Assembly: GCA_949427775.1 (NCBI GenBank)
Contig: CASQEL010000031.1
Coordinates: 1 to 11,292, forward strand
Length of the DNA stretch: 11,292 bases
Direction of reading: 5' to 3'
Origin: an uncultured Desulfovibrionaceae bacterium
GTDB lineage: Bacteria; Desulfobacterota; Desulfovibrionia; Desulfovibrionales; Desulfovibrionaceae
A program made the translations under genes and the position numbers. Positions 6,200-11,292 of the stretch are shown here, one piece after another. The notes under the pieces are model-generated. The model worked only from the letters and a program-made list of their open reading frames with translations, did not search any database and was not told where the DNA came from. How positions within the stretch are numbered: position 1 is the stretch's first letter; every line of letters begins with the position of its first letter.

Positions 6200-8863
6200 A
6201 TGGGCAGATGGCTTTCTTTCCTTCTGGGGCGGCGTTATGCCATTACCGTGCACGGCGATCCCGTGCCGGAACCCGGTGAAGGCGGTCCCTTTCTCATTCT
6301 CCCCAACCATCCGGCCCTGGTCGATCCGCTGATTGTCTATTCCCGCTTCGCGGCCCTGAAGCCCCGCCCCCTGGTGGAAGCCTCCCTGGCGCGCGCTTTC
6401 GGCATTTTTTTCAGCGGGACGGAACCCATCGTGACGCCGGATTCCGGCCACGCGGATGCCTCACGGGCCTTGCAGGAGGCTGTGGAGGAGGCCGTGGACA
6501 CGCTGGCCGGGGGACGCAGCGTCATCATGTGGCCCGGCGAACGGCTCCAGGACAACGGCCGGGAGGTGCTGCGGGGGCAGAGCGGGGTCTACCGTCTGCT
6601 GCGCGCGGCCCTGGACAGGGACGTTCCGCTGCCCGAACTTTTTCTGGTGCGCACCGAAGGTCTGTGGGGCAGCCGCTTCTCCCGCTACTTCACGCCGGGC
6701 CGCACGCCGAACGCCCTGGGAACATTTTTGGGGCAACTGCCCGCCGGGCTGTGGGGGCCGCTGCTGCCCAAACGGCCCGTGCGTCTGGTGCTGCGCCGTC
6801 ATAAAACCACCACCGCCGATTGCGCCACGGTGGAACGGCTCAACGGGCTGCTCTCGCTCTGGTACGACGCCGGTTCGCAGGCGGCCGTCCTGGTGCCCAG
6901 GCTGCCCGGCGCCCGTATCCGGCAGGAGCCCGCGCGCGGTCCCGGCGGAGAGGCACAGCCCGACGTGGACATCGCTCCGGCCCTGGCCCTGCTTTCGGCG
7001 CACGTGCCGGTGGACGGCGCGCGGCCGGAAACCCGGCTCCTGGAAGATTTGGGCATCGACAGCCGGACCATGCCGCTGGTGTTGTCGGATATGGCCACGG
7101 CCATCGGCCGGGAACCTGATGCGTCCTCGTTGACCACCGTGGCCAGGGTGGCCGAAGCGTTGCAGGGGTGCGGCGGCAGTCCTGTGTGCCGGGCCGTCAC
7201 GCCTTCGCCCGATACGTCCGAAACGCAGACGCCCGCGCCCACGGGCATGCTGCGGGAAGAGGTCGCCTCCGAGGATGTCACGCCGGTGCTGGAGCCGGTG
7301 GCCACCGCGCCGGACGAACTGCTGGCCACGGTCAGCCCCGCGCTGCTGCGCATGCCCCCGTTGCTGCCCGTGCAGCACGCCATGACCCGGCAGGGCACGC
7401 TGACCGATGTATCGCTGGGACGGCATTTTTCACGCCGGGCGCTTATGGGGCTGTCCAAGGCCATCGGCGGGCTGCTGCACGAGACGCCGGGCGGGCGTGT
7501 GGGCGTGGCCCTGCCCTGCGGCGTGGCGGCCATGGCCGCCTTTGTGGCCTGTCTGGACAGCACGGAGGAGGGCGGCCGTATTCCCGTATGGTTCGACTGC
7601 CGCATGGATGCCGGACGGTTGGCGCACTGCGCCCGGCAGGCGGGCGTGACCCATGTGATCACCAGCCATGAGCTGGAGGGACGGGGACTGCCGCCCGATG
7701 TCACGCCGGTGTATCTGGAGCAGATCAGCAAGGGACAAATGCGTCGCGGCTACGCGGCGTCCCTGTGGGGTTTCGCCGGGGTGGCCGATGTGGACGCTCC
7801 CGCGACGGTGGTCTTTACTTCCGGCTCGGAGGGATTGCCCAAAGGCGTTTGTCTGACCCACCGCCATCTGATGACCAACCTGCGGGCCGCGCTTTCCGTT
7901 CTCATGGGACCGCCGTTGCGGCTGCACACCCTGAGCGTGCTGTGCGGCCTGCCGCCGTGGCATGCGCTGGGTCTGATGAGTAACGTTCTTCTGCCGCTGA
8001 CCTGCGGCGTGCCCGCCGTGACGGTGTCCGATCCCGCGGACTACGCGCTGCTGGCCCGCGCCTGCCGGGACTACGGGACCACGCTCTTTGTGGGCACACC
8101 CACGCAGCTCCGGGGCATGTTGCAGGCTGTGCGCGAACCGCTGCCCCTGCGCTGGGCTCTGGTGGGCGGGGAAGCTTGTCCGCCGGAACTCGGCGACCTC
8201 TTCCGGCAGGTCTGCCCCGGCGCGGCGCTGGTGGAGGGGTATGGCGCTACGGAGTGTTCTCCCGTGGTGAGCGTGAATGTGACGCGGCAGCCGCATTCCG
8301 TGGGCAAGCCCTTGCCCGGATTGGAACATCTTGTGCATGAAGGGCAGTTGTACGTGCGCGGCGAAAGCGTGTTCTCCGGCTATCTGGACGGCACAGACCC
8401 CCGCGTCCGGTTGCCGGAATCCTCCGAAGGAATGGCCCTGGAGAATCCCCCTGTTGAAGACGTGAAAACGACGACCGCCGCCGAAGCCGATGCCGTGGAG
8501 GGCGAGGCCGGAGCGACGGCGGAAATTGCGGGGGACTGGTACCCCACAGGGGATCTGTTTGAAGAGGACGCGCAGGGCTTTTTATATTTCAAGGGCCGTA
8601 TCCGGCGTATCGCCAAGCGCGGCGACGCAATGATCTCCCTGCCCGCGCTGGAAGAGGCGCTGGGCGGCCTTCCCGTGCTGGAATCGGCCTCCGGACTGAT
8701 CGTCGCCGTGGGGCCCGGCATCGCGGGGCCGGAAGAACTGAACGTCCGGCTGCGGGAAGCGGGATTTGTGCCGCCCTGGAAGCTGGACGCCACGCTGGAT
8801 GCCATTGTGCCGCTGCTCGGCAACGGCAAGGTGGATTACGAAACCCTGCGGGCCCTGGTGTAG
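6200..8863 (+). CDS. Fused acyltransferase / ACP-like / acyl-AMP ligase (Aas-like)
   Basis: This 887-residue fusion resembles Aas, which re-acylates lysophospholipids and loads free fatty acids onto ACP at the inner membrane. Domain 1 (about 1-235) is PlsC-like with NHPALVDP (H37-x4-D42) and WPGERLQDNG (111-120) in place of the usual EGTR block. Domain 2 (about 255-322) looks like an acyl carrier protein: LLEDLGIDS puts a serine (S288) where 4'-phosphopantetheine attaches. Domain 3 (about 395-887) is an adenylate-forming ligase: FTSGSEGLPKG (539-549), GYGATE (680-685), YPTGD (781-785), KGR (798-800) and a C-terminal lysine in GNGKVDY (K877). An acidic, low-complexity segment (about 733-778) interrupts the ligase just before YPTGD. 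GGGGAG at 6186-6191 supports the start. It follows hom by 25 bases, so it is probably in the same operon. E. coli Aas, about 720 residues, lacks a fused ACP. Confidence 0.85.
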   Translation: MGRWLSFLLGRRYAITVHGDPVPEPGEGGPFLILPNHPALVDPLIVYSRFAALKPRPLVEASLARAFGIFFSGTEPIVTPDSGHADASRALQEAVEEAVDTLAGGRSVIMWPGERLQDNGREVLRGQSGVYRLLRAALDRDVPLPELFLVRTEGLWGSRFSRYFTPGRTPNALGTFLGQLPAGLWGPLLPKRPVRLVLRRHKTTTADCATVERLNGLLSLWYDAGSQAAVLVPRLPGARIRQEPARGPGGEAQPDVDIAPALALLSAHVPVDGARPETRLLEDLGIDSRTMPLVLSDMATAIGREPDASSLTTVARVAEALQGCGGSPVCRAVTPSPDTSETQTPAPTGMLREEVASEDVTPVLEPVATAPDELLATVSPALLRMPPLLPVQHAMTRQGTLTDVSLGRHFSRRALMGLSKAIGGLLHETPGGRVGVALPCGVAAMAAFVACLDSTEEGGRIPVWFDCRMDAGRLAHCARQAGVTHVITSHELEGRGLPPDVTPVYLEQISKGQMRRGYAASLWGFAGVADVDAPATVVFTSGSEGLPKGVCLTHRHLMTNLRAALSVLMGPPLRLHTLSVLCGLPPWHALGLMSNVLLPLTCGVPAVTVSDPADYALLARACRDYGTTLFVGTPTQLRGMLQAVREPLPLRWALVGGEACPPELGDLFRQVCPGAALVEGYGATECSPVVSVNVTRQPHSVGKPLPGLEHLVHEGQLYVRGESVFSGYLDGTDPRVRLPESSEGMALENPPVEDVKTTTAAEADAVEGEAGATAEIAGDWYPTGDLFEEDAQGFLYFKGRIRRIAKRGDAMISLPALEEALGGLPVLESASGLIVAVGPGIAGPEELNVRLREAGFVPPWKLDATLDAIVPLLGNGKVDYETLRALV

Positions 8864-8954
8864 AGCCTTTTCACGCTGAACGGAATCGGGCGGATGTTCA
8901 CGCCGCGCGGGGCTGATTTTTGCCTGATCCGACCCGACGAGGATGCGGAGCGGA

Positions 8955-9218
8955 TCATTCTGAAGAAGAGATCAGCGCGGCTCCGCAGGCGGTTTTGTGC
9001 CCGTCAAATGCCACGGGAACGCCGTTGATGGTGCAGTCGGCATCGCCTTCGACAATGGGAAATGTGCCCTTGCATTTGGGGCAGACCGTCATGTCGCCTA
9101 TGCAGGCAATGGGCTTGCCCATATCTTCGGGGTGATGGGCCACCCTGATGACCTTGCCCCCATGCGTGGTGGCGTCGCCGAGCCGGATGACGCCCAGGCC
9201 GTTTTTTTTCAAGGACAT
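8955..9218 (-). CDS. PAAR-domain protein (type VI secretion spike tip family)
   Basis: This is a stand-alone 87-residue PAAR protein. PAAR proteins form a small zinc-stabilised cone that sharpens the VgrG spike of type VI secretion systems and can carry effectors. Family hallmarks in order: IRLGDATTHGGKVI (11-24), GKPIACIGDMTVCPKCKG (34-51) and a C-terminal repeat VNG-like unit with NGVPVAFDGHKTACGAAL (64-82). Candidate metal ligands are H19, C47, H75 and C79, with a further CPKC pair. There is no effector extension, signal peptide or membrane segment. The start at 9218 (MSLKKNG) is set by AAGGAG about seven bases upstream. No vgrG, hcp, tss or DUF2169/DUF4150-type partner lies nearby, so it is an orphan here. 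It converges on the end of the Aas-like gene 91 bases away. Confidence 0.88.
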   Translation of the reverse strand: MSLKKNGLGVIRLGDATTHGGKVIRVAHHPEDMGKPIACIGDMTVCPKCKGTFPIVEGDADCTINGVPVAFDGHKTACGAALISSSE

Positions 9219-9292
9219 GGCATGCTCCTTCAGAGAAAATACGTGTGCACCGTGCATTGTGCCCCGGAGGGTTTGGCGCATTCGTACAGATT

Positions 9293-9330
9293 TGTATCGC
9301 TCATTTCGGGAACGGACGTCAACTTGACGT
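9293..9330 (-). promoter_or_regulatory. Possible PAAR promoter with overlapping palindrome
   Basis: On the minus strand TTGACG (complement of 9317-9322) is followed after 18 bases by GATACA (9298-9293), a weak match to a -10. The -35 hexamer is one arm of a perfect 15-bp palindrome, ACGTCAA-C-TTGACGT (9316-9330), the size and symmetry of a dimeric regulator's operator. The leader to the PAAR start would be about 70 bases. The palindrome is certain; the promoter and operator roles are inferred. Confidence 0.35.
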
Positions 9331-9507
9331 TCAAAAAATGTGCGCCCCTCCCCTCCGGCCGTGCCGGTACGCCGGCGCGGGCAGGCCGCCGACGGCAACC
9401 GGGAAGCTGCGGAAATACCGCTACCGGCCGTCGCCCGCGTGTGGAGTCTACCGCCGTGCGCTATACGCGGCCATGGGGCCGAGTCCGCCAGCATGCAGTC
9501 ATTCATC

Positions 9508-9531
9508 GGGGCCGGGGGAAACTCCGGCCCC
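9508..9531. repeat. GC-rich hairpin upstream of coiled-coil gene
   Basis: GGGGCCGG (9508-9515) and CCGGCCCC (9524-9531) form a perfect 8-bp stem around GGGAAACT. Neither strand has a T tract after it, so it is not a standard factor-independent terminator. It lies directly against the -35 of the downstream promoter. Confidence 0.6.
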
Positions 9532-9560
9532 TTGGCAATATGAGCCGGGCACGCTATATG
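9532..9560 (+). promoter_or_regulatory. Sigma-70-type promoter for coiled-coil protein
   Basis: TTGGCA (9532-9537, five of six of the consensus) and TATATG (9555-9560, four of six) are separated by exactly 17 bases. The expected start near 9567 would leave a leader of only about 12 bases, just long enough to include the GGAGG at 9570-9574 before the ATG at 9579. Confidence 0.55.
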
Positions 9561-9578
9561 TGAAACATCGGAGGCCGT

Positions 9579-9929
9579 ATGCTGCTGTTTGATACCGGAA
9601 AAAAACTGGAAAAGGCGTTTACCCGGGAGCAGTTCGAGGCTCTGGTCGAAATGCTGGAGTCCCGCGAAGGCAAGACGGCGACAAAAGAAGACCTGCGGGA
9701 AACAGAACTGCGGTTGCAACTGGAGATTGAAAAAGTTCGCGGCGAAACAGAAAAAGTTCGTGCGGAAGTTGAACAGACCAAGGCCCGGCTTCAGGCCGAC
9801 ATATCTCAGTTACGCATCGACACCGCCCGAGACTTGCGGGAGATGGAAATGCGCATGGTCATCAAACTCGGCGGCATGTTGGCGGCGTGCGTCGCCGCCA
9901 CGGCGGCATTGCTGAAAATCATGCCCTGA
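9579..9929 (+). CDS. Small coiled-coil, C-terminally membrane-anchored protein (DUF1640/CCDC90-like)
   Basis: The 116-residue product has three parts. Residues 1-30 (LFDTGKKLEKAFTREQFEALVEML) look like a short helical head. Residues about 36-93 are a highly charged heptad-patterned coiled coil. Residues about 94-113 (MVIKLGGMLAACVAATAALL) are one membrane segment, leaving only KIMP beyond. This layout is that of the DUF1640/CCDC90-like family, whose bacterial members have no settled function; I recognise it by architecture and by the head and ATKEDL region, so family assignment is moderate. A 21-bp unit is repeated in tandem (9729-9749 and 9750-9770), encoding heptads EKVRGET and EKVRAEV. GGAGG lies four bases before the ATG. 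The gene has its own promoter and terminator, so it is probably monocistronic. Confidence 0.75.
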   Translation: MLLFDTGKKLEKAFTREQFEALVEMLESREGKTATKEDLRETELRLQLEIEKVRGETEKVRAEVEQTKARLQADISQLRIDTARDLREMEMRMVIKLGGMLAACVAATAALLKIMP

Positions 9930-9943
9930 AGGCAGGCTCTTTC

Positions 9944-9978
9944 CGGCCGGGCGCGGCATACGCCCGGCCGTCTTCATA
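9944..9978 (+). terminator. Factor-independent terminator after coiled-coil gene
   Basis: A perfect 10-bp GC-rich inverted repeat, CGGCCGGGCG (9944-9953) with CGCCCGGCCG (9961-9970), has a 7-base loop. On the plus strand it is followed by TCTTCATA, a short and interrupted uridine tail. It starts 14 bases after the stop codon at 9929. On the minus strand the following bases are GAAAGAG, so it does not serve the convergent gene in the usual way. Confidence 0.7.
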
Positions 9979-10014
9979 TCGCGGTATATGGGCTCATGCT
10001 GTTCATTGCCGCTC

Positions 10015-11271
10015 TCAATACGTTTCCTCCGGAAAGTCGTGCTCTTTCCAGAACTGCGCCAGGCCGGTTTCTTCCAGAGTGGGCACGGGGGGTCTGTCGA
10101 ACTTCAGAGGTGTGGGGCTTTCGGCGATGTTCAGGACGCCGTTGACCCAGGGCGTTCCCTGGGGGAAACGCACATTGTGCCCCAGAATGTTGTCGAATCT
10201 GGCTGTCTTCAAATCCACGGGGGGATAAATCTCCACATTCTGCCACCGTCCGCCTCGCACGTCCGCGCTTTCCCAATCCGCGTGTTTGATTTTCACGTTC
10301 TCCAGATTCAGGCTGGTGGCGTTTGTTTCAAAAGAGAGGTGCCGCAAAGCCAGGTCGTCGATCTCCGTATCGTAGATATGCACATTGCCGGCTTGTACGG
10401 CTACCCGGCAGGGCAGGGGAGCGTCGGCGTAGAGATACAGGTAGGAGGTGTCAAGTGTCGTTTTATTCTTTGTATAGAAAAGCCGTATGGTGGCTCCCTG
10501 ATCCGCAGGGGATGCCGTATAGGTATTTCCCGTGAGAAAGGCGCGGCATCCGGTGTCTCTTCTCCCCAGGACTGTGATGTCATGTACGCGGTTGTTCTTG
10601 ACGACCAGGGTCGTGGCCGCGGGAACAACGCCGTGCACATCGCAGTTTTCCACCCAGGCCGTGGTGGCGTCCATAATCATATCCGCATTGCTCAAGACGG
10701 AATTCGTCACGTAGAGGGAATTGTTTGTTCCGGCAAGACTTGCCAGGGCCTGATTGAATATCTTGCAGTTGTCCACGCGGATCTGCAGATCTGCGTCCCC
10801 GATAAGCCATGTGTTTTTATTGGGGGTCTGCGTGGTGGTCACGTTGCGCAGCACAACAATACCGCCATGAAATCCCGTGGAGACGCTTTTGTCTATATAT
10901 ACGCCGTCAAAGAGCACTCTGTCTATGGCCACGTCTTTAAACGTCGTTTCATATGCCTCGTAACTGTCCGGTTGCGCATGGCCGGACATGGAACCGCGGA
11001 TGAACTTGACGTTGGAAAAGGTGCTGTAGGAGAAATCGGCCTTGATGAACTTGCAGTCCACAAAGGTGACGTTTTTCAGCAGCGCGCCGCGCATCTGCAC
11101 ATCGCGCAGGGTAAGATTGCGGATGACCAGATCTTCCAGAACAACCCCGTTTCCCGGCTTTACAGGCCGGGCGTTGAGATGCACGTCATAAATATGCTGG
11201 TTGTCCAGCAGCCGGGGATGGGCCTTTACCGCCGCGTTGAACTCCTCAACGCCTCTGGTCACGATGGGCAT
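10015..11271 (-). CDS. Pentapeptide-repeat / right-handed beta-helix protein
   Basis: I do not recognise a named family for this 418-residue protein, but its fold is legible. Residues 43-97 are eleven uninterrupted pentapeptides with a hydrophobic third position (VVLED, LVIRN, LTLRD, VQMRG, ALLKN, VTFVD, CKFIK, ADFSY, STFSN, VKFIR, GSMSG). Residues 321-350 hold six more (LNLEN, VKIKH, ADWES, ADVRG, GRWQN, VEIYP). The middle, about 110-315, is rich in short beta-prone Val/Asn/Asp runs (LYVTNSVLSNAD, TLVVKNNRVHDITV) that suggest a less regular right-handed beta-helix. No signal peptide or membrane segment is seen, and no catalytic motif is obvious. AAGGA at a spacing of about nine supports the start at 11271. 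Base composition is visibly less GC-rich than the central operon, hinting at different origin. It could be a cytoplasmic DNA-mimic-like protein or a secreted effector; neither is shown. Confidence 0.82.
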   Translation of the reverse strand: MPIVTRGVEEFNAAVKAHPRLLDNQHIYDVHLNARPVKPGNGVVLEDLVIRNLTLRDVQMRGALLKNVTFVDCKFIKADFSYSTFSNVKFIRGSMSGHAQPDSYEAYETTFKDVAIDRVLFDGVYIDKSVSTGFHGGIVVLRNVTTTQTPNKNTWLIGDADLQIRVDNCKIFNQALASLAGTNNSLYVTNSVLSNADMIMDATTAWVENCDVHGVVPAATTLVVKNNRVHDITVLGRRDTGCRAFLTGNTYTASPADQGATIRLFYTKNKTTLDTSYLYLYADAPLPCRVAVQAGNVHIYDTEIDDLALRHLSFETNATSLNLENVKIKHADWESADVRGGRWQNVEIYPPVDLKTARFDNILGHNVRFPQGTPWVNGVLNIAESPTPLKFDRPPVPTLEETGLAQFWKEHDFPEETY

Positions 11272-11292
11272 GGTGTTGCATCCTTGTAGAAG

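Larger units (their letters stand above)
9219..9578. other. Divergent intergenic region between PAAR and coiled-coil genes
   Basis: These 360 bases hold no gene that I can support; the frames that stay open read as Arg/Ala/Pro-rich shadow sequence. They contain a 15-bp palindrome (9316-9330), a possible minus-strand promoter (9293-9322), a GC-rich segment at about 9345-9480, a perfect 8-bp GC hairpin (9508-9531) and a good plus-strand promoter (9532-9560). Confidence 0.6.

Noticed and set aside
8881..8957. Possible terminator between the Aas-like gene and PAAR: T5 run at 8917-8921 and inverted repeat TGATCCG (8925-8931) / CGGATCA (8951-8957).
   Set aside because: The T run has only a 3-4 bp stem before it, and the 7-bp inverted repeat has a 19-base loop with no T tract on either strand, so neither makes a credible factor-independent terminator.
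9245..9592. Open plus-strand frames in the divergent spacer before the coiled-coil gene.
   Set aside because: Composition is dominated by Arg, Ala and Pro with no family resemblance or ribosome binding site, and they overlap the PAAR leader and the promoter of the next gene.

Overview
The window looks like an ordinary chromosomal segment of a sulfate-reducing bacterium of the Desulfovibrio type. This is an inference. It rests on the gene content (an Mrp-type iron-sulfur/P-loop ATPase with an N-terminal Cys pair, an AlaC-type aminotransferase overlapping homoserine dehydrogenase, an Aas-like acyltransferase/ligase), on the high GC of the central genes, and on family resemblance rather than a database match.

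Left block, positions 1-3330, all on the minus strand. In transcription order it holds tgt (queuosine tRNA-guanine transglycosylase), mrp/NBP35-like ATPase, pgsA (phosphatidylglycerophosphate synthase) and the start of an unrecognised conserved-looking gene that runs off the left edge. A factor-independent terminator at 851-890 separates mrp from pgsA. The spaces on both sides of mrp are the most unusual DNA here. Two related palindromic, MITE-like repeats (973-1065 and 1982-2059) bracket the gene: one overlaps its stop codon and the other sits just upstream of its ribosome binding site. Next to the second copy, 2073-2209 is almost entirely five consecutive perfect or near-perfect hairpins, and the last of them contains the tgt stop codon.

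Middle block, 3331-8863, plus strand. A divergent spacer with a plausible sigma-70 promoter leads into a three-gene operon. alaC (glutamate-pyruvate type aminotransferase) overlaps hom (homoserine dehydrogenase with C-terminal ACT domain) by 11 bases. After 25 bases comes an 887-residue fusion of a PlsC-type acyltransferase, an acyl-carrier-protein-like domain and an acyl-AMP ligase. The first two enzymes serve amino-acid synthesis (alanine; the threonine/methionine branch of the aspartate family). The third probably activates and re-esterifies fatty acids in the membrane, so its co-transcription is a curiosity.

Right block, 8955-11271, looks accessory. It holds an orphan PAAR-repeat protein (minus strand), a small coiled-coil membrane-anchored protein resembling the DUF1640/CCDC90 family (plus strand, with promoter and terminator), and a 418-residue protein (minus strand) with a block of 11 uninterrupted pentapeptide repeats near the N-terminus and a second block of about six near the C-terminus, which should fold largely as a right-handed beta-helix. 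PAAR proteins normally cap the type VI secretion spike, but no VgrG or other secretion gene lies in the window.

I see no tRNA, rRNA, CRISPR array or intact transposase. The best candidates for something undescribed are the paired palindromic repeats around mrp with paired arm changes, the five-hairpin string after tgt, the acyltransferase-ACP-ligase fusion and the two-block pentapeptide protein.
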